Counted from the stretch's first letter, positions 7,766 to 17,727 are shown. The stretch is 64,000 nucleotides of DNA from Microbacterium terricola (GCF_027943945.1 NZ_AP027141.1:1426001-1490000), one strand, 5' to 3'. The notes: generated by a model not told the origin, from the sequence alone. Made by a program: numbers and translations.

Positions 7766-9280
7766 ATGAACCTGCTGCGCACGAAGTCGGTGGAGCAGTC
7801 GCTCGCCGACACGGACGAGCCCGAGTTCCGGCTGAAGAAATCGCTGTCGGCCCTCGATCTGACGCTGTTCGGCGTGGGTGTCGTGATCGGGGCGGGCATC
7901 TTCACGCTCACCGGACGCGTCGCGCACGAGGTCGCGGGCCCCGCGGTCGTCATCAGCTTCGCCGTGGCCGCTGTCGCCTGCGCACTGGCGGCCATGTGCT
8001 ACGCCGAGTTCGCCTCGACCGTGCCGGTCTCGGGGTCGGCCTACACGTTCTCGTACGCCTCCCTCGGGGAGCTGTTCGCCTGGATCATCGGATGGGATCT
8101 GATCCTCGAGATGTTCCTCGGGGCGAGCGTGGTCGCCCAGGGATGGAGTTCGTATCTCGGCGTGCTGATGGAGCAGCTCGGGTATCCGATCCCCGCGGCG
8201 ATCGGGTATGGCGGCACGGTCGACGTGATGGCGATCCTGCTCGTCCTCGTCCTGGGCGCACTGATGACGTTCGGCATCAAGGAGTCGATGCGCGTCAACC
8301 TCGTGCTGGTGTTCATCAAGCTGTTCATCGTGATCTTCGTGATCGTCGCCGGCATCATGTTCATCGATCCCGCCAACTACTCGCCGTTCGTTCCCGAGGC
8401 CCAGGTCATCGAGTCGGCGAAGGGCTTCAGCCAGCCGCTCCTGCAGTTCCTCTCGGGGGTCGAGCCGACCGCATTCGGCGTCGGCGGCATCTTCGCGGGC
8501 GCGGCACTCGTCTTCTTCGCCTACATCGGGTTCGACGTCGTGGCGACCACCGCCGAGGAGACCAAGCGTCCCCAGCGCGACCTGCCGATCGGCATCATCG
8601 CCTCACTCGCGATCTGCACCGTGCTCTACTGCGCAGTCGCGCTGGTGGTCACCGGCATGGTGTCGTACGAGGATCTCGACCCGAATGCGGCGCTGGCCAA
8701 CGCGTTCGTCTACCACGGGCAGGAGTGGATGGCGACGCTCATCTCGGCTGGCGCGGTGGCCGGACTGACCACGGTCGTGCTGACCCTGCTCATCGGTGCG
8801 ACCCGGGTCATCTTCGCGATGTCGCGGGACGCCCTCCTCCCGCTGGCGCTGGCGAAGGTGCACCCGACCCGCCGCACCCCGTGGGTCATCTCGATCCTCG
8901 TGACGATCATCGTCGCCATCGTGGCCGGATTCACTCCCGTCGGCGTTCTCGAGGAGATGGTGAACATCGGCACCCTGTCGGCGTTCGTGCTCGTCTCGAT
9001 CGGTGTCATCGCGCTGCGCCGCAGCCGCCCGGACCTGAAGCGCGGCTTCCGGGTCCCGTGGAGCCCGTGGCTGCCTGCGCTGTCCGCGCTGATCTGCGTC
9101 TACCTGATGCTCAACCTCACCGTGGGCACCTGGCTGCGCTTCCTCGCGTGGCTCGCGGTCGGCTTCGTGATCTATTTCGCCTACTCCCGCCGCCACTCCC
9201 GCCTGGGACAGCCCGGCTACGTCGATCCGAGTCTGCCGCACGTCGTCTCGCACCACCGCGAGGATGCAGAAGACAGCTGA
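7766..9280 (+). CDS. APC-family amino acid permease
   Basis: A 504-residue inner membrane transporter with about 12 hydrophobic segments, of the cationic amino acid transporter type. The first helix carries the substrate-binding GVGVVIGAGIFTLTG motif, and helix 6 begins FFAYIGFDVVATTAEET, both typical of this subfamily. The C-terminal RRSRPDLKRGFRVPWSPWLP loop is also characteristic. The substrate cannot be told from sequence. A good GAGAAGGAG ribosome site lies eight bases before the ATG. It stands alone, followed by tRNA-Val on the other strand. Confidence 0.92.
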   Translation: MNLLRTKSVEQSLADTDEPEFRLKKSLSALDLTLFGVGVVIGAGIFTLTGRVAHEVAGPAVVISFAVAAVACALAAMCYAEFASTVPVSGSAYTFSYASLGELFAWIIGWDLILEMFLGASVVAQGWSSYLGVLMEQLGYPIPAAIGYGGTVDVMAILLVLVLGALMTFGIKESMRVNLVLVFIKLFIVIFVIVAGIMFIDPANYSPFVPEAQVIESAKGFSQPLLQFLSGVEPTAFGVGGIFAGAALVFFAYIGFDVVATTAEETKRPQRDLPIGIIASLAICTVLYCAVALVVTGMVSYEDLDPNAALANAFVYHGQEWMATLISAGAVAGLTTVVLTLLIGATRVIFAMSRDALLPLALAKVHPTRRTPWVISILVTIIVAIVAGFTPVGVLEEMVNIGTLSAFVLVSIGVIALRRSRPDLKRGFRVPWSPWLPALSALICVYLMLNLTVGTWLRFLAWLAVGFVIYFAYSRRHSRLGQPGYVDPSLPHVVSHHREDAEDS

Positions 9281-9288
9281 GGATGCGG

Positions 9289-9362
9289 TGGGCCCAGAGA
9301 GACTCGAACTCCCGACCCCCTCGGTGTAAACGAGGTGCTCTAACCAACTGAGCTATAGGCCC
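9289..9362 (-). tRNA. tRNA-Val (anticodon TAC)
   Basis: 74 bases. Acceptor GGGCCTA pairs with TGGGCCC (one wobble), the D-arm is AGCTCAGTTGGTTAGAGC, the anticodon stem CCTCG/CGAGG encloses loop TTTACAC, and the T-loop is TTCGAGT. CCA is not encoded. Confidence 0.97.
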
Positions 9363-9422
9363 GCGGCTGCCAGTCTACGAGCCGGACGATGGTCGCGCGG
9401 CTCGCACCCCCGCCGGACTCGC

Positions 9423-9428
9423 TAGGCT
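9423..9428 (+). promoter_or_regulatory. Candidate -10 box upstream of aceE
   Basis: TAGGCT about 90 bases before the aceE start, which would give a leader of roughly 85 bases. This lies just beyond tRNA-Val in the 157-base gap, in which no other element was recognised. Confidence 0.4.
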
Positions 9429-9519
9429 GATCGGTGGTGTGTTGTGCGCGGCTGACAATGCCTGCACCGCATCTGTTGCGATTCCCTGGCACGATCTGCC
9501 AGACGACGAAAGGTCTCCC

Positions 9520-12249
9520 GTGACTGTTCACGATCAGGATCCGTACTCCCAGGGCCCGCTCGACAGCGATCCCGACGAGACCAGCGAGTGGCAGGAGTCC
9601 CTCCAGCAGCTCGTCGACGCCCGCGGTCCGGGCCGTGGCCGCGAGATCATGCTGAGCCTGCTGCAGAAGTCCCACGAGCTGCAGCTCAACGTGCCGCAGG
9701 TGCCGACCACCGACTACATCAACACCATCGCGCCGGAGAACGAGCCCGAGTTCCCCGGTGACGAGGAGCTCGAGCGCCGCTACCGCCGCTGGATCCGCTG
9801 GAACGCCGCCATCACCGTGCACCGCGCGCAGCGCCCCGGCATCGGCGTGGGCGGGCACATCTCGACGTACGCCTCCTCCGCCTCGCTCTACGAAGTGGGC
9901 TTCAACCATTTCTTCCGCGGCCTCGACCACCCGGGCGGCGGCGACCAGGTCTTCGTGCAGGGTCACGCCTCCCCCGGCATCTACGCCCGGTCCTTCCTCG
10001 AGGGTCGCCTGAGCACCGAGCAGCTCGACGGCTTCCGCCAGGAGAAGTCGAAGGCGCCGCACGGCCTGCCCTCGTACCCGCACCCGCGCCTCATGCCGGA
10101 GTACTGGCAGTTCCCGACGGTGTCGATGGGTCTCGGGCCGATCAACGCCATCTACCAGGCGATGACCAACAAGTACCTCACCAACCGCGGGATCAAGGAT
10201 CTCTCCGACTCGCAGGTGTGGGCCTTCCTCGGCGACGGCGAGATGGACGAGATCGAGAGCCGCGGCCAGCTCCAGGTCGCCGCCAACGAGGGTCTGGACA
10301 ACCTCAACTTCGTCATCAACTGCAACCTGCAGCGACTCGACGGCCCCGTCCGCGGCAACGGCAAGATCATCCAGGAGCTGGAGAGCTACTTCCGCGGCGC
10401 CGGGTGGAACGTCATCAAGGTGGTGTGGGGTCGCGGCTGGGACGAGCTGCTCGACGTCGACAAGGACGGCGCGCTCGTCCACCTCATGAACACGACGCCG
10501 GACGGCGATTTCCAGACCTACCGCGCGGAGGACGGCAAGTTCATCCGCGATCACTTCTTCGGCCGCGACGAGCGCACCGCGGAGATGGTCCGGGACTGGT
10601 CGGACGACGACATCTGGGGCAAGCTGCGCCGCGGCGGCCTCGACTACCAGAAGGTCTACGCGGCCTACAAGACGGCCGCCGAGCACAAGGGCCAGCCGAC
10701 CGTCATCCTCGCGAAGACCATCAAGGGCTACGGCCTCGGCCACCACTTCGAGGGGCGCAACGCGACGCACCAGATGAAGAAGATGACCCTCGAGGACCTC
10801 AAGCACTTCCGCGACTCGATGCGCATCCCGATCACCGATGCGCAGCTCGAGGAGAACCCCTACCTCCCGCCGTACTACCACCCCGGGATGAACGACGACA
10901 CGATCGAGTACATGGTCGAGCGGCGCCGCTCGCTCGGCGGCTTCCTGCCGGAGCGCCGCACGCACCACGTGCCGATCACCCTTCCGGACGACAGCGCGTA
11001 CGCGCTGCCGAAGAAGGGCTCCGGCACGCAGGAGATCGCCACCACGATGGCGTTCGTCCGCCTGCTCAAGGACCTGCTCCGCGCCAAGGACTTCGGCCAC
11101 CGCATCGTGCCGATCATCCCCGACGAGGCCCGCACGTTCGGCATCGACGCCTTCTTCCCGACGGCGAAGATCTACAACCCGAACGGCCAGAACTACACCT
11201 CTGTCGACCGCGAGCTGCTGCTGGCGTACAAGGAGAGCCCGCAGGGGCAGATCGTGCACGTCGGCATCAACGAGGCCGGCGCACTCGCCGCCTTCACCGG
11301 CGCGGGGACGTCGTACGCGACCCACGGCGAGCCGCTCATCCCGATCTACGTCTTCTACTCGATGTTCGGCTTCCAGCGCACGGGCGACGCCCAGTGGGCG
11401 GCGGGCGACCAGATGGCGCGTGGCTTCATCATCGGTGCGACCGCGGGCCGCACGACGCTGACCGGTGAGGGCCTGCAGCACGCGGACGGGCACTCGCACC
11501 TGCTGGCGGCGACCAACCCCGCGACCGTGTCCTACGACCCGGCCTACGGGTACGAGATCGCCCACATCGTCCGCTCCGGCCTGGAGCGCATGTACGGCGG
11601 CAACCACCCCGACCCCAACGTCATGTACTACATCACCGTGTACAACGAGCCGCTCGTGCAGCCGGCCGAGCCGGAGGGCGTCGATGTCGACGGCATCGTT
11701 CGCGGCATCCACCGCATCTCGACCGGCGAGGGCGACGGCCCCCGCGTGCAGCTGCTCGCCTCGGGCGTCGGCGTGCCGTGGGCGATCGAGGCGCAGCAGC
11801 TCCTGCGCGACGACTGGGGCGTCCAGGCGGACGTCTGGTCGGTGACCTCCTGGACCGAGCTGCGCCGCGACGGCCTCGCCGTCGACGAGCACAACTTCCT
11901 GCACCCGGGCGAGGAGCCGCGGACGGCCTACGTCACCGAGAAGCTGCGCGACAGCGCGGGTCCCGTGATCGCCGTGAGCGACTCCATGCAGGCGGTCCAG
12001 GACCAGATCCGTCCCTGGGTGCCGAACCGGTTCGCGACGCTCGGAGCCGACGGCTTCGGCTTCTCCGACACGCGCGCGGCCGCTCGCCGCTTCTTCAAGA
12101 TCGACGGCCCCTCGGTCGTCGTCCGGGCGCTGCAGTCGCTGGCCGAGGAGGGTGTCGTCGACCGTGGGCTCGCCGCCCAGGCCATCGAGCGCTACCGCCT
12201 CCACGACGTGACTGCCGGCACCAGCGGCAACGCGGGCGGGGAGAGCTGA
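9520..12249 (+). CDS. aceE: Pyruvate dehydrogenase E1 component, homodimeric type
   Basis: Decarboxylates pyruvate with thiamine diphosphate and passes the acetyl group to the E2 lipoyl domain, feeding acetyl-CoA to the TCA cycle and to fatty acid synthesis. The 909-residue length is right for the AceE type. The thiamine diphosphate motif runs from GDGEMDE to [15 protein letters not shown] (about residues 240-280), and [17 protein letters not shown] and the C-terminal transketolase segment [12 protein letters not shown] are present. The GTG start follows AAAGG; a longer in-frame ATG lies in the promoter region and was rejected. The adjacent regulator and fab genes suggest joint control of acetyl-CoA supply and use. 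E2 and E3 are not in this window. Confidence 0.97.
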   Translation: MTVHDQDPYSQGPLDSDPDETSEWQESLQQLVDARGPGRGREIMLSLLQKSHELQLNVPQVPTTDYINTIAPENEPEFPGDEELERRYRRWIRWNAAITVHRAQRPGIGVGGHISTYASSASLYEVGFNHFFRGLDHPGGGDQVFVQGHASPGIYARSFLEGRLSTEQLDGFRQEKSKAPHGLPSYPHPRLMPEYWQFPTVSMGLGPINAIYQAMTNKYLTNRGIKDLSDSQVWAFLGDGEMDEIESRGQLQVAANEGLDNLNFVINCNLQRLDGPVRGNGKIIQELESYFRGAGWNVIKVVWGRGWDELLDVDKDGALVHLMNTTPDGDFQTYRAEDGKFIRDHFFGRDERTAEMVRDWSDDDIWGKLRRGGLDYQKVYAAYKTAAEHKGQPTVILAKTIKGYGLGHHFEGRNATHQMKKMTLEDLKHFRDSMRIPITDAQLEENPYLPPYYHPGMNDDTIEYMVERRRSLGGFLPERRTHHVPITLPDDSAYALPKKGSGTQEIATTMAFVRLLKDLLRAKDFGHRIVPIIPDEARTFGIDAFFPTAKIYNPNGQNYTSVDRELLLAYKESPQGQIVHVGINEAGALAAFTGAGTSYATHGEPLIPIYVFYSMFGFQRTGDAQWAAGDQMARGFIIGATAGRTTLTGEGLQHADGHSHLLAATNPATVSYDPAYGYEIAHIVRSGLERMYGGNHPDPNVMYYITVYNEPLVQPAEPEGVDVDGIVRGIHRISTGEGDGPRVQLLASGVGVPWAIEAQQLLRDDWGVQADVWSVTSWTELRRDGLAVDEHNFLHPGEEPRTAYVTEKLRDSAGPVIAVSDSMQAVQDQIRPWVPNRFATLGADGFGFSDTRAAARRFFKIDGPSVVVRALQSLAEEGVVDRGLAAQAIERYRLHDVTAGTSGNAGGES

Positions 12250-12257
12250 CGGCCCCG

Positions 12258-13475
12258 ATGACCGACCGCCCTGCCTCGACGGAGAAGGCCGAGACGCTCG
12301 CGTGGCTCAGGCGCATCTCCGGCGATCTCGCGACCGCCACGATCAAGCGTCTCGAAGACACGCTGCCGTGGTACGCCGACATGCCGCCCGCGCGGCGGTC
12401 GGCGGTCGGTCTGGTCGCGCAGGCGGGCATCACGGCGTTCATCCAGTGGTACGAAGACCCCACCTCGACGCCCTGGATCGCAGCTGACATCTTCGCGGCG
12501 GCCCCGCGTGAGCTGCTGCGCAGCGTCAGCCTCACCCAGACGCTCCAGCTGATCCGCGTGACGGTCAGCGTCACCGAGGAGCGCGTCGCCGGCAAGGGCG
12601 ACGCGCTCCGCGAGGGCATCCTGCTGTACTCGCGGGACGTGGCCTTCGCCGCGGCCGACGTGTACGCCAGGGCGGCGGAGGCGCGCGGGCTGTGGGATGC
12701 GCGTCTCGAGGCGCTGGTCGTCGACTCGATCCTGACGGGCGAGGCCGACGAGGAGCTCCCCAGCCGCATCGCCGCGCTCGGCTGGCACGGTCACGGCGAG
12801 GTGTCCGTGCTCGTGGGGACCACTCCCCCGCAGTTCGACGTCGACCAGCTGCGCCGCACCGCCCGCAAGCTCGATGTCGACGTCCTCATCGGCGTGCAGG
12901 GATCCCGGCTCGTCCTCGTGATCGGCCGGGCCGAGATCCCGAACCGCGCCGAGGACGACGTCGAGCTGCCCTTCCCCGAGATCGCCCGCCGGCTCGAGCC
13001 CGGCTTCGGTCCGGGCTACCTGGTGCTCGGCCCCGCCGTCCCGGCGCTGATCGACGCCGGTCAGAGCGCTCGCGCGGCCCTCGCCGGGTTCGCCGTCGCC
13101 CGTGCGTGGCGTCACGCACCGCGTCCGGTCGAGGCCGACGATCTGCTGCCGGAGCGCGCGCTCGCGGGCGACCCCCTCGCGAAGCAGACGCTCGTGGAGC
13201 GGATCTACCGCCCCCTCCAGGCGCACAGCACCGACCTCGTCGCGACCCTGTGGAGCTACCTCGACAACGGCCGCTCGCTGGAGGCCACCGCCCGCGAGCT
13301 GTTCGTTCACCCGAACACCGTGCGGTACCGGCTGAAGCGGGTATCCGATGTGATCGGCTGGGATGCGACGGGACCCCGCGAGGCGCTGATCCTGCAGACG
13401 GCGCTCATCCTGGGCTCGATCGGGACGGACGCGACTCGTCGCCGCTCCGCTCAAGTGCGCCGCCCTACGGCGTGA
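12258..13475 (+). CDS. PucR-family transcriptional regulator, FasR-like, of the fab cluster
   Basis: A 405-residue regulator beginning eight bases after aceE. The N-terminal half is mostly helical, the middle (about 175-330) resembles the GGDEF-like domain of CdaR/PucR regulators, and the C-terminus has the PucR helix-turn-helix (SLEATARELFVHPNTVRYRLKRVSDVIG). Its position directly before fabD matches the Streptomyces activator FasR, which is needed for fatty acid synthesis gene expression; the assignment here rests on position and domain and is an inference. The 85 bases between this gene and fabD would be the obvious target. The start chosen is the first ATG after aceE; the open frame extends further back only as a shadow of aceE. 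Confidence 0.88.
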   Translation: MTDRPASTEKAETLAWLRRISGDLATATIKRLEDTLPWYADMPPARRSAVGLVAQAGITAFIQWYEDPTSTPWIAADIFAAAPRELLRSVSLTQTLQLIRVTVSVTEERVAGKGDALREGILLYSRDVAFAAADVYARAAEARGLWDARLEALVVDSILTGEADEELPSRIAALGWHGHGEVSVLVGTTPPQFDVDQLRRTARKLDVDVLIGVQGSRLVLVIGRAEIPNRAEDDVELPFPEIARRLEPGFGPGYLVLGPAVPALIDAGQSARAALAGFAVARAWRHAPRPVEADDLLPERALAGDPLAKQTLVERIYRPLQAHSTDLVATLWSYLDNGRSLEATARELFVHPNTVRYRLKRVSDVIGWDATGPREALILQTALILGSIGTDATRRRSAQVRRPTA

Positions 13476-13560
13476 CTGTTCAGCAGGTACAAACCTTTCC
13501 GGCATTCTTGTGCCGAGTCCGCCAGAGGCCGCGGCCGATCCTTGACAGGATGGAACGGTG

Positions 13561-14472
13561 ATGATCGCCGTCTTCCCCGGTCAGGGTTCGCAGACTCCCG
13601 GATTCCTGGTCCCCTGGCTCGAACTCGACGGCGCGCGCGAGCGTCTCGAGGCGTACTCCGAGTGGTCGGGCGTCGACCTCGTCGCCGCGGGCACCGAGTG
13701 GGACGCCGACCGCATCCGCGACACCCGGATCGCCCAGCCGCTCATCGTCGCAGCGAGTCTGCTGTCGTGGAACGCGTTGTCCGACCGCAGCGGCATCAGC
13801 GGCGTCGCGGGCCACTCCGTCGGCGAGTTCGCCGCCGCAGCGGCCGCCGGCATCCTGTCCGAAGAGGACGCGCTGCGCCTCGTCGGCATCCGCGGCCGTG
13901 CGATGGCCGAGGCTGCCGCTGCCGCACAGACCGGGATGAGCGCGGTGCTCGGCGGCGACGAGCAGGCGGTCGTCGATCGACTCGGCGAGCTCGACCTCAC
14001 CCCCGCGAACTACAACGGCGGCGGCCAGCTGGTCGCTGCCGGCACGCTCGACGCCCTCGCACAGCTGGCGGCCGAGCCCGTGCCCGGCACACGCGTCATC
14101 CCGCTGCAGGTCGCCGGGGCGTTCCACACCCGCTTCATGGCGCCCGCGGTGCAGGAGCTCCGCGACGCGGCGGCGGGGACGGATGCTGCCGATCCGGCCG
14201 TGACGGTCTGGACGAACCGCGACGGCTCCGCCGTGGCCTCCGGCAGCGCCTTCGTCGATCTGCTGATCGAGCAGGTGTCCTCGCCCGTGCGCTGGGATCT
14301 CTGCATGGCCGCGTTCGCGGAGGCGGGCGTCTCCGGCCTGATCGAGCTGGCCCCAGCGGGTACGCTGACCGGACTGGCCAAGCGCGCGCTGCGCGGCACC
14401 CCGGCCGTGGCCGTCAAGACGCCGGCCGACCTCGCGGCCGCCGGCGCCCTCATCGCGGGAGAGAACGCATGA
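13561..14472 (+). CDS. fabD: Malonyl CoA-acyl carrier protein transacylase
   Basis: Transfers malonyl from CoA to ACP, loading the type II fatty acid synthase. The N-terminal FPGQGSQTPGF motif, the nucleophile motif GHSVGEF (serine 86) and the catalytic histidine in AGAFHTRFM are intact, and the length (303) is normal. A GTG immediately before the ATG could be the real start (giving one extra residue); the choice is arbitrary because no clear ribosome site decides it. Its TGA overlaps the fabH ATG by three bases (ATGA), coupling the two. Confidence 0.96.
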   Translation: MIAVFPGQGSQTPGFLVPWLELDGARERLEAYSEWSGVDLVAAGTEWDADRIRDTRIAQPLIVAASLLSWNALSDRSGISGVAGHSVGEFAAAAAAGILSEEDALRLVGIRGRAMAEAAAAAQTGMSAVLGGDEQAVVDRLGELDLTPANYNGGGQLVAAGTLDALAQLAAEPVPGTRVIPLQVAGAFHTRFMAPAVQELRDAAAGTDAADPAVTVWTNRDGSAVASGSAFVDLLIEQVSSPVRWDLCMAAFAEAGVSGLIELAPAGTLTGLAKRALRGTPAVAVKTPADLAAAGALIAGENA

Positions 14473-15470
14473 CCCCCACCCTCACGCAGGCCACCGGGCC
14501 CGCGCATACCCGGATCTACGCCTACGGCGCGGCCCGAGGCGAGAACTTCGTCACCAACGACGACCTGGTCGGGCCGATCGACTCGAGCGATGAGTGGATC
14601 CGGCAGCGCACGGGCATCGTCACGCGCGTGCGCGCCGACCGCGGCACCACCGCCATCGATCTGGCCACCGACGCCGCCCGTGAGGCCGTCGAGCGCTCAG
14701 GCGTCGCCCCCGAGCAGATCGACGCGGTGATCGTCGCGACGATCTCCAACCCGAAGCAGACCCCCTCCGTCTCCGCCATCGTCGCCGACCGCATCGGGTC
14801 GAACCCGGCCGCGGCGTACGACCTGAACGCGGCGTGCGCCGGCTTCGCGTACGGCGTGGCGCAGGCCGACGCCCTCATCCGCGCCGGCGCCGCGACCTAC
14901 GCCGTCGTCATCGGCACCGAGAAGCTGAGCGACATCGTCGACCCCACCGACCGCAGCATCTCCTTCCTCCTCGGCGACGGAGCCGGCGCGGTCGTCATCG
15001 GACCGAGCGACACGCCGGGCATCGGACCCACCGTGTGGGGATCGGACGGCTCGAAGGCCGAGGCCGTCGGTATGAACTTCACGCTCACCGAGTTCCGCGA
15101 CGGACAGGCTCCGTGGCCGACGCTCCGCCAGGAGGGGCCGACCGTCTTCCGGTGGGCGGTATGGGAGATGGTGAAGGTCGCGCGGCAGGCGATCGACGCC
15201 GCCGGGATCACCGCATCCGATCTCGCCGCCTTCGTCCCCCATCAGGCCAACATGCGCATCATCGACGAATTCGCGAAGCAGCTGGGGCTGCCCGAGTCCG
15301 TGGTGATCGGCCGCGACATCGAGACGACCGGCAACACGTCCGCCGCGTCGATCCCCCTGGCCACGCACCGGCTGCTCGAGGAGCACCCCGAGCTGAGCGG
15401 CGGACTCGCCCTCCAGATCGGCTTCGGCGCGGGGCTCGTGTTCGGCGCCCAGGTCGTCGTGCTCCCCTGA
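14469..15470 (+). CDS. fabH: 3-oxoacyl-ACP synthase III
   Basis: Starts fatty acid synthesis by condensing an acyl-CoA primer with malonyl-ACP. In Microbacteriaceae the primers are expected to be branched, giving iso/anteiso acids (family knowledge, not seen here). The Cys-His-Asn triad is complete: C123 in DLNAACAGF, H258 in VPHQAN and N289 in TTGNTSAAS. 333 residues. It begins within the fabD stop codon. A promoter for acpP lies in the gap after it. Confidence 0.96.
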   Translation: MTPTLTQATGPAHTRIYAYGAARGENFVTNDDLVGPIDSSDEWIRQRTGIVTRVRADRGTTAIDLATDAAREAVERSGVAPEQIDAVIVATISNPKQTPSVSAIVADRIGSNPAAAYDLNAACAGFAYGVAQADALIRAGAATYAVVIGTEKLSDIVDPTDRSISFLLGDGAGAVVIGPSDTPGIGPTVWGSDGSKAEAVGMNFTLTEFRDGQAPWPTLRQEGPTVFRWAVWEMVKVARQAIDAAGITASDLAAFVPHQANMRIIDEFAKQLGLPESVVIGRDIETTGNTSAASIPLATHRLLEEHPELSGGLALQIGFGAGLVFGAQVVVLP

Positions 15471-15487
15471 CCCCAGACCCCCGACCA

Positions 15488-15493
15488 TAGACT
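15488..15493 (+). promoter_or_regulatory. Internal -10 box before acpP
   Basis: TAGACT gives a predicted leader of about 35 bases ahead of acpP, ending in the AGGAGAAA ribosome site. This would let acyl carrier protein be made above the level of the enzymes upstream. Confidence 0.45.
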
Positions 15494-15533
15494 GGACCCC
15501 GCCCGCGAGGGCATCCGAAGAACAGGAGAAACC

Positions 15534-15782
15534 ATGGCATTCACCAGCGAAGAGGTCCTCGCCGGACTCGCTGAGCTCATCACCGACGAGACCGGCATCT
15601 CGGCCGACGAGGTCGCGCTCGAGAAGTCGTTCACCGACGACCTCGACATCGACTCGATCTCGATGATGACGATCGTCGTCAACGCCGAGGAGAAGTTCGG
15701 CGTGACCATCCCCGACGACGAGGTCAAGAACCTCAAGACCGTCGGCGACGCCGTCACCTTCATCACGTCCAACCAGGCGTAG
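15534..15782 (+). CDS. acpP: Acyl carrier protein
   Basis: Carries growing acyl chains on 4'-phosphopantetheine. 82 residues, strongly acidic. The attachment site is serine 41 in DDLDIDSISM, with isoleucine in place of the more usual leucine after the serine, as often seen in actinobacteria. The ATG has AGGAGAAACC in front. Followed by a strong hairpin before fabF. Confidence 0.97.
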   Translation: MAFTSEEVLAGLAELITDETGISADEVALEKSFTDDLDIDSISMMTIVVNAEEKFGVTIPDDEVKNLKTVGDAVTFITSNQA

Positions 15783-15789
15783 CGACCAT

Positions 15790-15816
15790 CCGGTGGGGGC
15801 ATCACGCCCCCACCGG
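15790..15816 (+). promoter_or_regulatory. Intercistronic hairpin between acpP and fabF
   Basis: A perfect 11-base inverted repeat (arms 15790-15800 and 15806-15816) with a five-base loop, beginning seven bases after the acpP stop. It lacks a T-run, so it may be a leaky terminator or a 3' stabiliser of acpP mRNA; either would raise acpP over fabF. Confidence 0.6.
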
Positions 15817-15840
15817 CACTCCCGGAGGTTCCAACCCGTT

Positions 15841-17079
15841 ATGAGTACGCCCCGCATCGTCGTGACCGGGATCGGCGCATCGTCGCCGATCGGCGGAACC
15901 GCACCCGAGAGCTGGTCGGCACTGCTCGACGGCGCTTCGGGCGCCCGCACCCTCGAGCACGACTGGGTCGAGCAGTACAACCTGCCCGTCACCTTCGCCG
16001 CAGAGGCGCTGGTGCGCCCCGACACGATCCTCGAGCGACCCGTCGCCAAGCGCCTCGACCCGTCGTCGCAGTTCGCGCTCGTGGCCGCGCAGGAGGCCTG
16101 GCAGGATGCCGGTGCGCCAGAGGTCGACCCCGAGCGACTCGGTGTGGACTTCGCCACGGGCATCGGCGGCGTGTGGACACTGCTCGACGCCTGGGACACG
16201 CTGCGCGAGAAGGGCCCGCGGCGGGTTCTCCCGATGACGGTGCCGATGCTGATGCCGAACGCGGCCGCCGGCAACCTCTCCCTCCACTTCGGCGCCCGCG
16301 CGTTCGCGCGCACGGTCGCCAGCGCATGCGCCTCGAGCACCGAGTCGATCGTCAACGCCGTCGAGCACCTGCGCGCGGGGCTGGCCGACGTCGTCATCGC
16401 CGGTGGCACCGAGTCGGCGATCCACCCCATCACGATCGCGTCCTTCGCGTCGATGCAGGCCCTCTCGAAGCGCAACGACGACCCCGGGACCGCCTCGCGG
16501 CCCGGCAGCATCGACCGTGACGGCTTCGTCATGGGCGAGGGCGCGGCCGCGCTCATCCTCGAGACCGAGGAGCACGCCAGGGCCCGCGGCGCGAAGATCT
16601 ACGCCGCCGTCGTGGGCGGCGGCGTCACCGCCGACTCGTACCACATCACCGCCAACGATCCCGAGGGCGTCGGCGCGGCACGTGCCGTGCGTCTGGCGCT
16701 GCAGATGGCGGACGCAGCCCCCGACGACATCACCCACGTCAACGCACACGCGACCTCGACCCCGGTCGGCGACCCCAACGAGTACCAGGCGCTGCGCGCG
16801 GTGTTCGGCGACCGGATCGACGAGATCCCGGTGTCGGCGACCAAGGCGTCGACCGGTCACCTGCTCGGCGGCACCGGCGCCCTGGAGGCGATCTTCACGA
16901 TCCTCGCGATCCGCGACAGGGTCGCCCCGCCCACGATCAACATCACCACGCAGGACCCCGCCGTCCCGTTCCGGATCTCGGGCGAGGCCCAGCCGCTCGG
17001 CGACGGCCCGCAGCTGGCGATCAGCAACTCGTTCGGCTTCGGAGGGCACAACGCGGTCGCCGCGTTCGCCTCGGTCTAG
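15841..17079 (+). CDS. fabF: 3-oxoacyl-ACP synthase II
   Basis: Elongating condensing enzyme of the type II fatty acid synthase. The triad is intact: C163 in SACASSTES, H303 in NAHATSTPVGD and H340 in KASTGHLLGGTGA. 412 residues. The ATG is used because GGAGGTT lies about 11 bases upstream; the open frame reaches further back into the hairpin. Last gene of the cluster, followed by a strong terminator. No fabG, fabA/Z or fabI is present here. Confidence 0.96.
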   Translation: MSTPRIVVTGIGASSPIGGTAPESWSALLDGASGARTLEHDWVEQYNLPVTFAAEALVRPDTILERPVAKRLDPSSQFALVAAQEAWQDAGAPEVDPERLGVDFATGIGGVWTLLDAWDTLREKGPRRVLPMTVPMLMPNAAAGNLSLHFGARAFARTVASACASSTESIVNAVEHLRAGLADVVIAGGTESAIHPITIASFASMQALSKRNDDPGTASRPGSIDRDGFVMGEGAAALILETEEHARARGAKIYAAVVGGGVTADSYHITANDPEGVGAARAVRLALQMADAAPDDITHVNAHATSTPVGDPNEYQALRAVFGDRIDEIPVSATKASTGHLLGGTGALEAIFTILAIRDRVAPPTINITTQDPAVPFRISGEAQPLGDGPQLAISNSFGFGGHNAVAAFASV

Positions 17080-17093
17080 TCCGCACGCACGTA

Positions 17094-17138
17094 CGACGAC
17101 GCCCCCGGTTCCCTTCGCAGGGACCGGGGGCGTCGTCG
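17094..17138 (+). terminator. Terminator of the fab cluster
   Basis: A near-perfect inverted repeat with 19-base arms, one bulged T and a six-base loop, 15 bases after the fabF stop. There is no T-run. It sits between convergent genes and may serve both directions. The 85 bases from here to the DUF3145 stop show nothing else. Confidence 0.8.
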
Positions 17139-17223
17139 GGTCAGGCGGTGATTCGCGGTCTCGGCCTCCGGGATGCACTCTCCGATGGCCGGTAATGGCG
17201 CCTCGACCCGCCTGCGTCTGGGG

Positions 17224-17727
17224 TCATCCGACTTTGTGCAGCCAGACGACGGGGGCGTCGTCGCTCGCGTGGCGGAACGGCTCGAGCTCCTCGTCCCACG
17301 CGGCGCCGAGCGCCACGTCGAGCTCACGTGCCAGCTCGACGGCGTCGCCGGCCGCCACCTCCATCGCGTAGCGGATGCGGTCCTCGCCGATCACGACGTT
17401 GCCTGCCGCGTCGGTCTGCGCGTAGTGGATGCCGAGTCCGGGCGTGTGCAGCCAGCGGCCGCCGTCGCTGCGCGGCGTGGGGTCCTCGGTCACCTCGAAC
17501 CGCAGGTGCTCCCAGCCGCGGATCGCCGTGGCCAGGGCTGCGCCGGTGCCGACGGTGCCGTCCCAGTAGAACTCCGCGCGGCGGCTGCCGGCGAGCACCG
17601 GCTGGTCTGCCCAGTCGAAGCTGACGGCCTTGCCGAGGGCGCGACCGACCGCCCACTCGAGGTGGGGGCACAACGCGCGTGGCGCCGAGTGGATGAACAC
17701 CACTCCGCGCGCCTGAGGTGTCGCCAT
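17224..17727 (-). CDS. DUF3145 domain-containing protein
   Basis: A 167-residue cytosolic protein of an actinobacteria-specific family with no known function. The opening GVVFIHSAPRALCPHLEWAVGR and the GIHYAQTDAAGN segment are characteristic. GGAGAG precedes the ATG. It is transcribed towards fabF and is often found beside the fab cluster in related genomes (general knowledge), but a role in lipid synthesis is not shown. Confidence 0.87.
   Translation of the reverse strand: MATPQARGVVFIHSAPRALCPHLEWAVGRALGKAVSFDWADQPVLAGSRRAEFYWDGTVGTGAALATAIRGWEHLRFEVTEDPTPRSDGGRWLHTPGLGIHYAQTDAAGNVVIGEDRIRYAMEVAAGDAVELARELDVALGAAWDEELEPFRHASDDAPVVWLHKVG

Noticed and set aside
9340..12204. A 954-codon open frame opposite aceE
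   Set aside because: It is a GC-rich shadow: low-complexity Arg/Ala/Val/Leu composition, no known motifs, and it runs through tRNA-Val. aceE on the other strand is certain.
13476..13560. TTGACA just before fabD as a -35 box
   Set aside because: A -10 box at the usual distance would lie within fabD; no promoter could be assigned with confidence.
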